Counted from the stretch's first letter, positions 17,594-30,075 are shown. The stretch: 64,000 bases of DNA from an uncultured Exiguobacterium sp. (GCA_913775715.1 CAJYMC010000007.1:248001-312000), one strand, 5' to 3'. Numbers and translations: made by a program. The notes: generated by a model from the letters alone, not told the origin.

Positions 17594-18187
17594 TTGATAG
17601 AATTCGTACGCGGCGAAGTCGCTTATGTCTGTGCGGAATTCGTGACGGTAGAAGTTGGCGGGATTGGCTACAAGATCGTAGCACCGAACCCGTTTTTTTA
17701 TCGGACCGGAGACGAACAGATCATCGTATATACGTATCATTATGTCCGTGAGGACCAAGAAGTCTTATTTGGATTCCGTTCCCGTCGTGAGCGTGCCTTG
17801 TTCACGAAGTTGCTCGGTGTCACAGGAATCGGACCAAAAGGAGCGCTCGCGATCGTCGCGTCAGGGAATGTCGATGCGCTCGTTGAAGCAATTGAACAAG
17901 AGAAGGAAAGTTATCTCGTCAAGTTCCCGGGGGTCGGCAAGAAAACAGCGAAGCAAATGATGCTCGACCTAAAAGGAAAGCTAGCCGAGCTCGCACCGGA
18001 TTACGTACCGAGCGAAGGCTTGTTCGCACAAGGCAATGCTGAGCTGAATGAAGCTTGTGAAGCCTTGACGGCGCTTGGTTACAGTGACCGAGAAGTCGAG
18101 AAAGTCAAAAAAGCGTTGCAGGCAGAAGTCCTGTCGACGGATCAATATGTCAAACGGGCACTCCAGTTGTTATTGAATGTGAGGTGA
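17594..18187 (+). CDS. ruvA: Holliday junction DNA helicase subunit RuvA
   Basis: 197 residues beginning with TTG ([11 protein letters not shown]), with GGGAG about 10 nt upstream. RuvA tetramers hold the Holliday junction while RuvB drives branch migration. Visible parts: N-terminal OB fold (about 1-62), two helix-hairpin-helix motifs ([15 protein letters not shown] and [16 protein letters not shown]) and a flexible C-terminal domain III (about 150-197) that contacts RuvB. ruvB follows after 4 nt. Confidence 0.96.
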   Translation: MIEFVRGEVAYVCAEFVTVEVGGIGYKIVAPNPFFYRTGDEQIIVYTYHYVREDQEVLFGFRSRRERALFTKLLGVTGIGPKGALAIVASGNVDALVEAIEQEKESYLVKFPGVGKKTAKQMMLDLKGKLAELAPDYVPSEGLFAQGNAELNEACEALTALGYSDREVEKVKKALQAEVLSTDQYVKRALQLLLNVR

Positions 18188-18191
18188 GGAC

Positions 18192-19187
18192 ATGGAAGAG
18201 CGCATTTTGTCAGAATCCGCCCATGCGGAAGATCAAGAAGAGTGGAGTCTGCGTCCTCAGACGCTCGAGCAATACATCGGGCAGGAGAAAGCAAAAGGAA
18301 ACTTAAGTGTCTTCATCGAGGCGGCAAAAATTCGTCAGGAAACACTCGATCACGTGCTTCTCTACGGTCCTCCGGGTCTTGGGAAGACGACGCTTGCGAC
18401 GATCATTGCGAACGAGATGGGGGTCGGCATCAAGACGACAGCCGGTCCTGCGATTGAACGCCCGGGTGATCTAGCGGCAATCCTCTCATCGCTTGAACCG
18501 GGGGACGTTTTGTTCATCGACGAGATTCATCGATTGAGTCGATCGATCGAAGAGATTCTGTATCCAGCGATGGAGGATTATTGTCTTGATATCGTCATCG
18601 GTCAAGGGGAACTCGCCCGCAGCGTCCGGATCGACTTGCCACCGTTTACGCTCGTCGGTGCGACGACGCGTGCCGGGATGCTGTCAGCACCGCTTCGTGA
18701 TCGTTTTGGCGTGACGCTGAAGCTTGAATATTATACGATGTCAGAGTTGTCTGCCATCGTGACGCGGACGTCCCGGTTGTTCGGATTCGAAGCGGATCGT
18801 CTGGCTGCAGAAGCCATCGCGCTTCGTTCACGTGGAACACCACGTGTCGCGAATCGGTTGTTACGGCGTGTCCGTGATTTCGCTCAAGTCGCCCATCAAA
18901 CCGAGATCGATGCCGTGCTCGCGACAAGTGCACTTGATCGTTTGCATGTCGATGCGCTTGGGCTCGACGATGTCGACCATCGTTTACTACGATCGCTTGC
19001 AGAACGGTTTGCCGGTGGTCCGGTTGGTCTTGAGACGATCGCAGCGACGATCGGGGAAGATGCGCAGACGATTGAGGATGTATATGAACCATATCTACTG
19101 CAACAAGGCTTTTTACAACGTACTCCGCGCGGACGTGTCTTAACACCGTTCGCCCGCCAACATTTAGGACTGAAAGAAGGAAATTGA
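18192..19187 (+). CDS. ruvB: Holliday junction branch-migration ATPase RuvB
   Basis: 331 residues, normal length. An AAA+ motor with Walker [10 protein letters not shown] near residue 60, Walker [10 protein letters not shown] near 109, sensor GATTRAG and arginine-finger region LRDRFG, then a C-terminal winged-helix (about 255-331). It encircles duplex arms at RuvA-bound junctions. Tight spacing to ruvA (4 nt) and queA (4 nt) indicates one transcript; the ruvAB-queA-tgt order is shared with Bacillus apart from the missing sporulation gene bofC. Confidence 0.97.
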   Translation: MEERILSESAHAEDQEEWSLRPQTLEQYIGQEKAKGNLSVFIEAAKIRQETLDHVLLYGPPGLGKTTLATIIANEMGVGIKTTAGPAIERPGDLAAILSSLEPGDVLFIDEIHRLSRSIEEILYPAMEDYCLDIVIGQGELARSVRIDLPPFTLVGATTRAGMLSAPLRDRFGVTLKLEYYTMSELSAIVTRTSRLFGFEADRLAAEAIALRSRGTPRVANRLLRRVRDFAQVAHQTEIDAVLATSALDRLHVDALGLDDVDHRLLRSLAERFAGGPVGLETIAATIGEDAQTIEDVYEPYLLQQGFLQRTPRGRVLTPFARQHLGLKEGN

Positions 19188-19191
19188 ACCA

Positions 19192-21377
<2,186 letters not shown>

Positions 21378-21385
21378 TAAATGGT

Positions 21386-21414
21386 CTGACAAATTAATTC
21401 TTTCACGGTATAAT
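21386..21414 (+). promoter_or_regulatory. Promoter of yajC
   Basis: CTGACA, 17-nt spacer, perfect TATAAT, 35 nt before the yajC ATG. Confidence 0.75.
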
Positions 21415-21448
21415 GAACGTGATTTGAATGATAAAGGAGTTGATACAA

Positions 21449-21742
21449 ATGGGAAGTGGTATCTTTGCATTCCTCCCGATGATCTTGATCTTCGTGGTGT
21501 TCTATTTCTTGTTGATCCGTCCACAGAACAAACGCCAGAAGCAAGTGCGTCAGATGCAAAATGAACTCTCACGCGGCGACTCGATCGTAACGATCGGTGG
21601 TCTTCACGGGGTTGTCCAAAAAGTTGACGACATGACGGTGACGTTGAAGTCAGGTAATGCACAATTGACTTTCAACCGGAGTGCCGTGGCAGAAGTGACG
21701 AAAAAATCAACAACTGTCACGGACGACGAAACGGTCGAATAA
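21449..21742 (+). CDS. yajC: Preprotein translocase subunit YajC
   Basis: 97 residues. One N-terminal membrane segment (about 5-22, FAFLPMILIFVVFYFLLI) followed by the invariant RPQ-N-KRQKQVRQMQ stretch and a small cytosolic domain (GDSIVTIGGLHGVVQKVDD). YajC associates with SecD-SecF in the holotranslocon. ATG 21449 has AAAGGAG 9 nt upstream; the in-frame codons back to 21428 precede that site and are excluded. secD follows 153 nt later behind a terminator. Confidence 0.95.
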   Translation: MGSGIFAFLPMILIFVVFYFLLIRPQNKRQKQVRQMQNELSRGDSIVTIGGLHGVVQKVDDMTVTLKSGNAQLTFNRSAVAEVTKKSTTVTDDETVE

Positions 21743-21753
21743 GGCATCAAATA

Positions 21754-21783
21754 GACGCTTTCCGGATTCCGGAGCGTCTTTTC
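21754..21783 (+). terminator. Intrinsic terminator after yajC
   Basis: GACGCT...CCGG pairs with CCGG AGCGTC around an ATT loop with a small bulge, followed by TTTTCTG. Moderately strong. Confidence 0.7.
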
Positions 21784-21895
21784 TGTTTATATATGAGAAA
21801 AACGTTTGCTAAGATTACCATTTCTTTTGTAAGCTAGGGTAGGAGAACAAAGTTGTCTGAAAATATACTGGGAACTAGAGAAAGGACAATGTAGC

Positions 21896-23200
21896 ATGAT
21901 CAAGAAAGGGAAACTTGCCACATTCTTCATCGTCGTCATTGCGTTGCTCGTACTGATTGGTACGACATCGTCATGGTTGTTGAAGGATACGAAGCTTGGC
22001 CTTGACCTTAAAGGTGGCTTCGAAGTCTTGTATGAAGTACAACCACTGAAAGAAGGAGACGTCATCGATCAAAATGCGATGAGTGCCACGTTGACGGCAA
22101 TCGAGAACCGTGTCAACGTTCTCGGTGTCTCAGAACCGGATATCCGGATTGAAGGCAATAACCGGATTCGTGTTCAACTTGCTGGCGTCAAAGATCAGAC
22201 TGATGCTCGGAAAATCTTATCGTCAACAGCCCAACTGTCATTCCGTGACATCAATAACAAATTGCTTCTAGATGGTTCGGATTTAAAAGCCAAAGGGGCA
22301 AAGGTTGGCTACGATCCACAAACGAACCAACCGCTCGTAGAACTTTCGCTCAAATCAAAACAAAAATTCTATGATGTGACACAAAAAATTTCACAAATGC
22401 AAGCACCTGCGAATCGCCTTGTCATCTGGCTTGATTATGAGAAGGGTGATACGTATGAAAAAGAGATTCAAAAGAAAAATTCGAAAATCGTTTCGGATGC
22501 ATCTGTACGAGAACCAATCAACTCGGATAAGGCGATTATTTCCGGTGGCGATATCGATGCTGAGTACGGAAAACAGTTATCTTCGATCTTGAACGCTGGT
22601 GCGTTACCGGTCAAACTCGAAGAAATCTATTCAACGTCGGTCTCTGCTGCTTTTGGACAGGATGCGCTTGATCAGACACTCTTCGCTTCAGCGATCGGTG
22701 TTGCGGCTGTCTTCTTGTTCATGCTGCTGTTCTATCGTCTCTCAGGGTTTGTTTCGATCATCACCTTGTTGTTCTATATCTATCTTGTCATGATCTTCTT
22801 TAACGGGATCAATGCCGTACTCACCTTACCAGGGATCGCGGCACTCGTTCTTGGAGTCGGGATGGCGGTCGATGCGAACATCATCACCGCAGAGCGGATC
22901 AAGGATGAATTACGAAGCGGCAAATCAGTCTTATCCGCATTTAAAGCCGGGAACCGTCGTTCGTTCGGTACGATTCTCGATGCCAACTTAACGACATTGA
23001 TTTCTGCCGGTGTCTTGTATTACTTCGGGACAAGTACGGTCAAAGGATTCGCCATCATGTTGATGGTCTCGATCGCCGTCACGTTCGTCACGAACGTCTT
23101 CGTCTCACGTTACCTGATGCAGCTCCTCGTCAGCAGCCGATGGTTCGATAAGAAGAAATCATGGTTCGGTGTAAAGGAGAGTGAAATTCGTGAGCTTTAA
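21896..23200 (+). CDS. secD: Protein translocase subunit SecD
   Basis: 434 residues, an RND-type membrane protein. It has a first membrane helix (about 7-27), a conserved D-LKGGFEVLYEV motif just after it, an extracytoplasmic P1 region (about 45-240, shorter than in enterobacteria), and five more helices with the functional GVGMAVDANIITAERIKDELRSGKS segment. SecD and SecF use the proton gradient to help release translocated proteins. Many Bacillales have a fused SecDF; here the two are separate genes overlapping by 11 nt. The ATG follows AAAGGACAATG. Confidence 0.95.
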   Translation: MIKKGKLATFFIVVIALLVLIGTTSSWLLKDTKLGLDLKGGFEVLYEVQPLKEGDVIDQNAMSATLTAIENRVNVLGVSEPDIRIEGNNRIRVQLAGVKDQTDARKILSSTAQLSFRDINNKLLLDGSDLKAKGAKVGYDPQTNQPLVELSLKSKQKFYDVTQKISQMQAPANRLVIWLDYEKGDTYEKEIQKKNSKIVSDASVREPINSDKAIISGGDIDAEYGKQLSSILNAGALPVKLEEIYSTSVSAAFGQDALDQTLFASAIGVAAVFLFMLLFYRLSGFVSIITLLFYIYLVMIFFNGINAVLTLPGIAALVLGVGMAVDANIITAERIKDELRSGKSVLSAFKAGNRRSFGTILDANLTTLISAGVLYYFGTSTVKGFAIMLMVSIAVTFVTNVFVSRYLMQLLVSSRWFDKKKSWFGVKESEIREL

Positions 23201-24107
23201 TCCTACGAAATTTGATTACGTCAAACATCGTAAAGTCTACTTTGCGATCACGATTGCGCTCGTCGTCATTTCAGTGCTCCTGCTGTCGTTCCGTGGTCTA
23301 AATCTCGGAATTGACTTTTCGCAAGGAACACGCGTCGAGATTTCCTCGACGAATCAAATCAAAGAAGCGGATGTCCGCTCTGTCATTGAAAAGGCAGGTA
23401 TTGATGCTAAGGAAATCGACGGCATCCAGTTTGCTCAAGGTGGAAAACTAGCGAACGTCACGTTCGTTGGGGAATTCAGCCAACAGCAGATTTCTGAAAT
23501 GAAACAAACGATTGAAGCCAAATACAAAAAAGAACCAAGCATCTCGACAGTTTCGGCGCAAGTCGGTCAAGAAATCGCGCGTAACGCGATTTATGCCGTT
23601 TTACTGGCGTCACTCGGGATCGTCATCTACGTCTCATTCCGGTTCCAACCGCTCTACGGAATCGCGACAGTGCTCGCGCTATTGCACGATGCGTTGATGA
23701 TCATCGCCTTCTTCTCGCTGTTCCAGATCGAAGTCAATCTGTACTTCATTGCAGCGATTCTGACGATCATCGGTTACTCGGTCAACGATACGATCGTTAC
23801 GTTCGACAGGGTACGAGAAAATCTCGGACTTGCTGAAAAAGGTGGCCGGAAAGTCTCGTTCGATGAATTGGCACACATCGTCAATGAATCGATTCAACAG
23901 ACGATCATTCGATCAATCAATACGGTCGTCACGGTCATCATGACAGCAGCGGCACTCTACATCTTCGGTAGCGAAGCAATCCGTGGATTCAGTCTCGCCC
24001 TGCTTGTCGGTTTGATCATGGGGATGTATTCTTCGATCTTCATCGCCGCGCAGCTCTGGCTCGTCATGAAAGGTCGGACACTTGGTCGGACAAAACGTGC
24101 TTCCTAA
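23190..24107 (+). CDS. secF: Protein translocase subunit SecF
   Basis: 305 residues from GTG 23190, which has AAGGAG 11 nt upstream; the GTG at 23181 is only 2 nt from that site. One helix near the N-terminus, the GLNLGIDFSQGTRVEI motif, a small external domain (about 50-125), and five helices with IIGYSVNDTIVTFDRVREN, the SecF counterpart of the SecD proton-path region. Partner of SecD and YajC, whose genes lie just upstream. Confidence 0.95.
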   Translation: MSFNPTKFDYVKHRKVYFAITIALVVISVLLLSFRGLNLGIDFSQGTRVEISSTNQIKEADVRSVIEKAGIDAKEIDGIQFAQGGKLANVTFVGEFSQQQISEMKQTIEAKYKKEPSISTVSAQVGQEIARNAIYAVLLASLGIVIYVSFRFQPLYGIATVLALLHDALMIIAFFSLFQIEVNLYFIAAILTIIGYSVNDTIVTFDRVRENLGLAEKGGRKVSFDELAHIVNESIQQTIIRSINTVVTVIMTAAALYIFGSEAIRGFSLALLVGLIMGMYSSIFIAAQLWLVMKGRTLGRTKRAS

Positions 24108-24113
24108 AAGAGT

Positions 24114-24144
24114 ATCCGCATCAGCTATCGCTGGTGCGGATTTT
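24114..24144 (+). terminator. Intrinsic terminator after secF
   Basis: ATCCGCA-TCAGC pairs with GCTGG-TGCGGAT around TATC, followed by TTTTC. The T-run is short, so read-through into recJ is possible. A TATAAT at 24149-24154 immediately downstream could be the -10 of recJ, without an obvious -35. Confidence 0.7.
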
Positions 24145-24179
24145 CAATTATAATGGGGAAGTTGATTGGAGGGGTTGAG

Positions 24180-26489
24180 ATGTACCATGCTAAAAAAACA
24201 TGGCTTGATAAAGTCATCGATTCAGAACAGATCGAACAATTGACGGCGGATGGCACGATCTCACCGCACGTCGCACAACTACTTGTCCAACGGGGATTCA
24301 CGACACGTGAAGCCGCCCGTGATTTTTTAGAGACGGATCAAATGACATTCCATGATCCATTTACTTTTAAAGATATGCCAAAAGTCGTCGAACGGATTCA
24401 ACGTGCCGTTGATGAAGGTGAGATGATTTTAATCTACGGTGACTATGACGTCGACGGCGTGAGTTCCGCTGCGATTCTCTGGCACGCCTTGATTGAAATC
24501 GGAGGAATGGCAGAGTGCTATATCCCGAACCGATTCACGGAAGGCTATGGACCGAACGAAGCCGCTTTTCGCTGGGCAGCAGAAGAAGGGTTTAGCCTCG
24601 TCATCACCGTCGACTGTGGGATTTCCGGCATCCACGAAGCAGAAGTCCTGAAAGAACTCGGGGTCGATTTAATCATCACCGATCACCACGAAGCAAAAGA
24701 AACGTTACCTGATGCCTTTGCCTTAATACACCCAGGTGTTGATCCAGACTATCCGTTCTCAAAACTTGCTGGGGCAGGCGTTGCCTTTAAAGTCGCTCAT
24801 GCTCTCCTTGACCGGGAACCCGTCGAGTTACTTGATCTTGCCGTGCTCGGAACGATTGCCGATCTCGTACCACTCATCGGTGAAAACCGCTTGCTCGCGA
24901 TTCGTGGCATCGAAGCGCTGAATGCAAGTGAACGTCCCGGTATCCTTGCATTACGGGACGTTTGTAGTTTGACGGAGGACGAACTGACGGAAGAATCGGT
25001 CGGATTTGCATTCGGTCCGCGGATCAATGCGGCAGGTCGGCTTGATTCGGCGATGCCAGCGCTTGAGATGTTACTAGCGGAAAGTAAGGATGAGGCACTT
25101 CATCTCGCAAAACAACTCGACCAACAAAATAAACAACGTCAAGATATCGTCAAGCAGATTGCAGAAGAAGCAACGGCGCTTGTCGAAGAACGTTTTAAAG
25201 ATGACCGCGTGCTCGTCGTTGATGCGGCAGACTGGAATCCAGGTGTCGTCGGGATTGTCGCCTCGCGACTCGTTGAAAAATATCATCGCCCTGTCATCAT
25301 ACTGTGTCATGATGCTGAAAAAGGAACAGCGAAGGGTTCTGGACGTTCAATCCCAGCCTTTGATTTATTCGCTGAACTGACGAAATGTGAAGATATCTTG
25401 CCGCACTTCGGCGGACATCCCGCTGCTGCCGGTATGACGCTCTCTTCCGATGACGTCGAGGCGTTACGTCAACGCTTGAATGAACAAGCAAGTACGTTGC
25501 CAGATGATGCCTTCATTGCGACAATTGATGTCGATTTACGTCTACAGGTCAGTGATGTGTCGATTCAGTTGATTGAAGATATTCAGCGACTCGCGCCGTT
25601 TGGAATGGGAAATCCCGCGCCACGAATCGTCATCGAGCAAGCGAAAATCCGTGACATGAAACGGATCGGTCGTGATTTGACGCATGTCAAAGCACTACTA
25701 TCAGGCAACGGAAAGGAACTCGATGCGATCGGCTTCGGCTTCGGCGATCTTGTCGATGAAGTCTCGACCTTATCGGAGATTCACCTGATGGGCAGTCTGA
25801 ACATCAATGAATGGAATGGGTTCCGTAAACCACAATTGATGATTCAAGACGTCGCCGTCGAAGACGTCCAAGTGTTCGATTACCGTGGAGGTAAACGTCC
25901 CTTGAGTGAGTTGTTCGCCTTACCGTACGAGACGACGACGTTCGTTGCGTTCACCGATGAGGTGAAAGAAAAGTACGCAGAACGTCCGTTGAACGGTCCG
26001 ATCCGTCAAAACATCGTTTTCCTTGATCTACCGGAAGAAGAAGACGCGTTTCATCCATACGTGCGACAGGCAGAGCGGATTTATTGTGCCTTTAAGGATG
26101 AAGGATACTATTTCGAGACAATTCCGTCGCGGGAAGACTTCAAGCATTACTTCCAGTATTTCGCGAAATGTCCACGAGACGAGCTCCGGATCGGTCTCGT
26201 ACGTTTGTCGAAATCGCGAAAATGGACGAAACGATCGATTAACTTTATGCATTCGGTATTCTCGGAACTTGATTTTCTTGTTACAATGGAGGACGGGCTG
26301 CCGGGTGTGAACCCAAATGCTGCAAAACGAGATCTGACGGAAGCTCCGACGTACCAGCGTCATGAAGCGCGTCAAGAGCTCGAGCAACAATACATTTATT
26401 CGTCACTCGCTCAGTTGAAAGAGCGTTTTGATACTTTGGTAGAAGCGGCGAAGCAGGAGGAAAAGACATGGAGTTCAAACAGCATATAA
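24180..26489 (+). CDS. recJ: Single-stranded-DNA-specific exonuclease RecJ
   Basis: 769 residues from ATG 24180 (GGAGGGG 5 nt upstream; the ATG at 24153 lies before that site). RecJ is a 5'-3' ssDNA exonuclease for recombination and repair. DHH-family metal motifs are visible: YGDYDVDG near residue 90, TVDCGIS, and TDHHEAKE near 165, followed by GAGVAFK. The DHHA1-type motif [10 protein letters not shown] ... [12 protein letters not shown] and an OB fold (about 455-560) come next. A C-terminal extra domain of about 200 residues is typical of Bacillota RecJ. The last 22 nt overlap apt. Confidence 0.95.
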   Translation: MYHAKKTWLDKVIDSEQIEQLTADGTISPHVAQLLVQRGFTTREAARDFLETDQMTFHDPFTFKDMPKVVERIQRAVDEGEMILIYGDYDVDGVSSAAILWHALIEIGGMAECYIPNRFTEGYGPNEAAFRWAAEEGFSLVITVDCGISGIHEAEVLKELGVDLIITDHHEAKETLPDAFALIHPGVDPDYPFSKLAGAGVAFKVAHALLDREPVELLDLAVLGTIADLVPLIGENRLLAIRGIEALNASERPGILALRDVCSLTEDELTEESVGFAFGPRINAAGRLDSAMPALEMLLAESKDEALHLAKQLDQQNKQRQDIVKQIAEEATALVEERFKDDRVLVVDAADWNPGVVGIVASRLVEKYHRPVIILCHDAEKGTAKGSGRSIPAFDLFAELTKCEDILPHFGGHPAAAGMTLSSDDVEALRQRLNEQASTLPDDAFIATIDVDLRLQVSDVSIQLIEDIQRLAPFGMGNPAPRIVIEQAKIRDMKRIGRDLTHVKALLSGNGKELDAIGFGFGDLVDEVSTLSEIHLMGSLNINEWNGFRKPQLMIQDVAVEDVQVFDYRGGKRPLSELFALPYETTTFVAFTDEVKEKYAERPLNGPIRQNIVFLDLPEEEDAFHPYVRQAERIYCAFKDEGYYFETIPSREDFKHYFQYFAKCPRDELRIGLVRLSKSRKWTKRSINFMHSVFSELDFLVTMEDGLPGVNPNAAKRDLTEAPTYQRHEARQELEQQYIYSSLAQLKERFDTLVEAAKQEEKTWSSNSI

Positions 26490-26986
26490 AAGAGGTCGAG
26501 AACTGGCCGAAAGAAGGAATCAGTTTCAAAGATATCACATCACTCATGCAGAACGGACCAGTGTACAAACAATCGGTCGATGCACTCGTCGAATATGCAC
26601 GGAGTAAAGGCGCGGATGTCATCGCGGGTCCGGAAGCACGTGGATTCGTCGTTGGTTGCCCAGCAGCTTACGCGATGGAAATCGGATTCGTACCTGTCCG
26701 TAAAGAAGGAAAATTACCGCGTGAGACAGTCCGTGTCGAGTATGGTCTTGAGTACGGAAAAGACGTCTTGACGATGCATGAAGATGCGATTAAGCCGGGA
26801 CAACGCGTCGTCATCCTTGACGATTTGCTCGCAACAGGTGGTACGATCGAAGCGACGATCCAAATGATCGAAAAATTAGGCGGAACGGTTGCCGGAATCG
26901 GATTCTTGATTGAACTCGATGGTCTTGGTGGACGTGAAAAACTCGAAGGATACGACGTTCTCTCATTGATTCGCTACGAAGACTGA
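26468..26986 (+). CDS. apt: Adenine phosphoribosyltransferase
   Basis: 172 residues. It salvages adenine with PRPP to AMP. The type I PRT PRPP-binding loop [13 protein letters not shown] is at about residues 116-128, and the N-terminal [14 protein letters not shown] and [10 protein letters not shown] are standard. The start ATG follows CAGGAGGAAAAG and overlaps the recJ end. The recJ-apt-rel-dtd order matches Bacillus. A terminator and a new promoter follow before rel. Confidence 0.97.
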   Translation: MEFKQHIKEVENWPKEGISFKDITSLMQNGPVYKQSVDALVEYARSKGADVIAGPEARGFVVGCPAAYAMEIGFVPVRKEGKLPRETVRVEYGLEYGKDVLTMHEDAIKPGQRVVILDDLLATGGTIEATIQMIEKLGGTVAGIGFLIELDGLGGREKLEGYDVLSLIRYED

Positions 26987-26994
26987 AGCCTCTA

Positions 26995-27037
26995 TACTCT
27001 CTTGGTACTTGATGACCAAGGGGGTATTTCTTTTTAT
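26995..27037 (+). terminator. Intrinsic terminator after apt
   Basis: A 12-bp stem, TACTCTCTTGGT with ACCAAGGGGGTA (three G-U pairs), 8-nt loop, followed by TTTCTTTTTATTTT. Confidence 0.85.
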
Positions 27038-27038
27038 T

Positions 27039-27067
27039 TTGACATCTTCTCAAGATTTCACGATAAT
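27039..27067 (+). promoter_or_regulatory. Promoter of rel-dtd
   Basis: Perfect TTGACA, 17-nt spacer, GATAAT. The -35 lies in the tail of the apt terminator T-run. Predicted leader about 54 nt. Confidence 0.8.
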
Positions 27068-27127
27068 AAGAACTATATATTAGGGATTCCGTTGCAGACG
27101 ATCCCGGGGACTGGGTGAGGAAAAGGG

Positions 27128-29326
27128 ATGACAAACAAACAAATCGTAAATGTAGAAGACCTTCTCGCTCGATGTGCGGAATACATGACGCAAGCTGAAG
27201 TCAAAGACATCGAACGGGCTTACCAATTCGCGAAGGACGAACATGATGGACAATTCCGCCGTTCAGGGGAACCCTACATCATTCATCCGGTACAAGTTGC
27301 CGGTATCTTAGTCGATATTGGTTTGGATGCAACGACGATCGTCGCTGCGCTTCTTCATGATGTCGTCGAAGATACGGACATTACTCTCGAAGAATTAACG
27401 GAACGATTCGGACCCGACGTCGCGATGCTCGTTGACGGCGTCACGAAACTCGGGAAAATCAAATATAAATCGAAGCGTGAAGAATTGGCTGAGAACCACC
27501 GGAAGATGTTCATCGCGATGGCGGAAGACATTCGCGTCATCTTGATCAAACTGGCTGACCGTTTGCATAACATGCGGACATTGCAACATATGGTCAAGGA
27601 AAAGCAGGTGCAAAAGGCAGAAGAGACGCTTGAAATCTTTGCGCCGCTTGCGCATCGTCTCGGGATTTCGACGATCAAGTGGGAACTCGAAGACATCAGT
27701 TTGCGTTATATCAATCCGCAACAGTACTACCGGATCGTTTCGATGATGAAACAAAAACGGACGGAACGAGAAGCGCTCGTCAGTTCGGTCATCGAAGAGG
27801 TCAATGAAGTACTCGATGATGTACAGATCGCAGCGGAAGTCGATGGACGTCCAAAACATATCTATTCCATTTACAACAAGATGCAAAACTCGAAAAAAGA
27901 GTTCAGTGAAATTTATGATTTGATGGCTGTGCGCATCATCGTCGACTCAATCAAAGATTGTTATGCCGTTCTAGGAATCATTCATACGCAGTATAAGCCG
28001 ATGCCGGGACGTTTCAAGGATTATATCGCGATGCCGAAGCCGAACATGTATCAATCGCTGCATACGACGGTCATCGGACCGAAAGGCGAGCCGCTCGAGG
28101 TCCAAATTCGGACACGGGACATGCACTTTATTGCCGAGTACGGGATTGCCGCTCACTGGGCGTATAAAGAAGGTAAGGAACAGGAAGCGAAATCAGGCTT
28201 TGAAGATAAAATTGCCCATTTCCGTGAAATTCTTGAGTTGCAAAAAGATACGGCGGATGCTGAAGAATTCATGGAATCGGTCAAAGTCGACTTCTTTAGT
28301 GACATGTTGTACGTCTTTACACCAAAAGGCGATGTCATCGAATTGCCGAAAGGCTCTGTTCCGATTGATTATGCCTACCGGATTCATACAGAGATCGGTC
28401 ACCGAACGATCGGAGCGAAAGTCAACGGACGGATGGTACCGATTGATTATAAGCTGAAGACAGGTGACATCATTGAAATCGTCACATCAAAACACAGTTA
28501 TGGTCCAAGTAAGGACTGGCTCAAGATTTGTGTGTCGAGTCAGGCGAAGAACAAGATCCGTCAATGGTTCAAACGTCAGCAACGGGAAGAGAACGTCTCA
28601 AAAGGACGGGAACTGATCGAAGCGGAAGTGAAAAAACTCGGATTCGAGCCGAAAGAAGTCATCAATGAGAAGACGCTTGCAGATGTGACGCGGAAATTTA
28701 ACTTTTCGCAAGAAGAAGATATGTATGCTGCCGTTGGGTATCATGGTCTGACCGCCGCCCAAGTCGCGCACAAATTGACGGAAAAGTTACGCAAAGACAA
28801 AGAGTCCAAAAATCTTGAGCTGAACGAAGCAATCAGCGAGATGAAGACGTTTGATCGTCCGAAGAAGGAAAATCCAGAAGGTGTTCGTGTCAAAGGCATC
28901 GACAACATGCTCGTTCGCATGAGTCGTTGTTGTAATCCGGTTCCAGGAGACGATATCGTCGGATATATCACGCGTGGACGAGGGGTCTCGATTCACCGGA
29001 CGGATTGTTTGAACGTCATTCATGAACAAAATCCAGAGCGCTTGCTCGAAGTCGAGTGGGAACATGAAGGCAAAGCCGTCAAGAGTTACAACGTTGAAAT
29101 CGAAATCTCCGGATTCGACCGGGCAGGATTACTGAACGATGTCCTGCAGTCGGTATCTGCGACGAATACGAACATCGTCGCCGTCAGCGGGAAAGGCGAT
29201 GACAGTAAACAAGCCAAAATCACAATGACGATCGCGATCAACAACGTCAACCATTTACAAAAAGTCGTTGATCGGATCAAACAAATCTCTGACGTGTATG
29301 CTGTACATCGCGTCATGATGACGTAA
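27128..29326 (+). CDS. rel: Bifunctional (p)ppGpp synthetase/hydrolase Rel
   Basis: 732 residues, the standard long RSH protein. The HD hydrolase domain (about 25-200) has the intact metal motif in AALLHDVVEDT; the synthetase domain (about 225-390) has GRPKHIYSIYNKM and MYQSLHTTVIGPKGEPLEVQIRT. TGS (about 390-450, DMLYVFTPKGDVIELPKGS), a helical/zinc-finger part with RCCNPVPGDDIVG, and a C-terminal ACT domain (about 660-732) follow. It makes and removes the stringent-response alarmone. The ATG follows GGTGAGGAAAAGGG; dtd is 14 nt downstream. Confidence 0.97.
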   Translation: MTNKQIVNVEDLLARCAEYMTQAEVKDIERAYQFAKDEHDGQFRRSGEPYIIHPVQVAGILVDIGLDATTIVAALLHDVVEDTDITLEELTERFGPDVAMLVDGVTKLGKIKYKSKREELAENHRKMFIAMAEDIRVILIKLADRLHNMRTLQHMVKEKQVQKAEETLEIFAPLAHRLGISTIKWELEDISLRYINPQQYYRIVSMMKQKRTEREALVSSVIEEVNEVLDDVQIAAEVDGRPKHIYSIYNKMQNSKKEFSEIYDLMAVRIIVDSIKDCYAVLGIIHTQYKPMPGRFKDYIAMPKPNMYQSLHTTVIGPKGEPLEVQIRTRDMHFIAEYGIAAHWAYKEGKEQEAKSGFEDKIAHFREILELQKDTADAEEFMESVKVDFFSDMLYVFTPKGDVIELPKGSVPIDYAYRIHTEIGHRTIGAKVNGRMVPIDYKLKTGDIIEIVTSKHSYGPSKDWLKICVSSQAKNKIRQWFKRQQREENVSKGRELIEAEVKKLGFEPKEVINEKTLADVTRKFNFSQEEDMYAAVGYHGLTAAQVAHKLTEKLRKDKESKNLELNEAISEMKTFDRPKKENPEGVRVKGIDNMLVRMSRCCNPVPGDDIVGYITRGRGVSIHRTDCLNVIHEQNPERLLEVEWEHEGKAVKSYNVEIEISGFDRAGLLNDVLQSVSATNTNIVAVSGKGDDSKQAKITMTIAINNVNHLQKVVDRIKQISDVYAVHRVMMT

Positions 29327-29340
29327 GGAGCGGATGAGTC

Positions 29341-29790
29341 ATGCGAGTCGTATTACAACGAGTCAAAGAAGCAAGTGTCACAGTCGATCAGGAGGTCATC
29401 GGTCAAATCAAGCAAGGTTTTCTCTTGCTTGTCGGTGTCACGCACGAAGACACGATCGAACAGGTGAATTGGTTAGCTGATAAAATCGCAGGACTCCGCG
29501 TGTTTGAAGATGAAGAAGAACGAATGAACCGCTCGTTGCAAGATGTCGACGGTCAGATTCTATCCGTCTCGCAGTTCACACTGTATGGTGATGTCAAAAA
29601 AGGTCGTCGTCCTGCTTTTACAGAAGCAGCGAAACCGGATGTTGCCAACGAATTGTATGAAGCGTTCAATGAACGTCTTCGCGCGCAAGGACTGACGGTC
29701 GAGACAGGTCAGTTCGGTGCGATGATGGATATCGCGCTCGTCAATGATGGACCGGTGACATTGATTCTTGAAAAAGAAGCAAACGCTTGA
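29341..29790 (+). CDS. dtd: D-aminoacyl-tRNA deacylase Dtd
   Basis: 149 residues. Dtd hydrolyses D-amino acids (and glycine mischarged on tRNA-Ala) from tRNA. Both active-site signatures are visible: [15 protein letters not shown] (SQFTL motif) and [11 protein letters not shown] with the Gly-cis-Pro pair. Cotranscribed with rel, as is common in Bacillota. Its TGA stop lies inside the -35 hexamer of the next promoter. Confidence 0.96.
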   Translation: MRVVLQRVKEASVTVDQEVIGQIKQGFLLLVGVTHEDTIEQVNWLADKIAGLRVFEDEEERMNRSLQDVDGQILSVSQFTLYGDVKKGRRPAFTEAAKPDVANELYEAFNERLRAQGLTVETGQFGAMMDIALVNDGPVTLILEKEANA

Positions 29791-29815
29791 CAGGAACCGA
29801 GAGACGAGGCAATAT
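29787..29815 (+). promoter_or_regulatory. Promoter of the hisS-aspS T-box transcript
   Basis: Perfect TTGACA, 17-nt spacer, CAATAT. The TGA of the -35 is the stop codon of dtd. The start site would be near 29822. Confidence 0.6.
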
Positions 29816-29821
29816 TAGACG

Positions 29822-30075
29822 TAACCAAATGATTCATACGACCGAAGACGAAGAGGAGTAATCAAGACCTCGTCTGCTTAGAGAGTCGCCCCTTGGCTGG
29901 AAGGGCGAACAGACGAACTCGATGAAAGACCCTTCCGAGGTATCTTCCTGAACTGATAGTAGGGAAGGTCGTACGCAGGCGTTAACTGCACCGAGTGGTC
30001 AAATGTGATTTGACAACCAGGGTGGTACCACGGGATCTTCAAGTTCTCGTCCCTTTGCGGACGAGGACTTTTTTG
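29822..30075 (+). promoter_or_regulatory. T-box leader controlling hisS-aspS, specifier apparently GAC (Asp)
   Basis: The conserved T-box AGGGTGGTACCACG is at 30019-30032. It is followed by a terminator (AAGTTCTCGTCC / GGACGAGGACTT at 30041-30070 plus T-run). The distal stem I element AGAGAGTCGCC...TTGGCTGGAAGGGCGA is recognisable. Aligning stem I with the alaS leader puts GAC (29928-29930) at the specifier position, just before CCTTCCG; alaS has GCT before the same CCTTCCG. No His codon occurs on that strand of stem I. Uncharged tRNA pairing with the specifier and T-box stabilises the antiterminator. Confidence 0.9.

Noticed and set aside
27395..27886. Long open frame opposite rel (and similar antisense frames of 100-185 codons, e.g. 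18646-19146, 44625-45182, 46010-46543)
   Set aside because: Shadows of real genes: no ribosome sites, odd compositions rich in Arg/Ser/Cys/Phe, and full overlap with well-supported genes.
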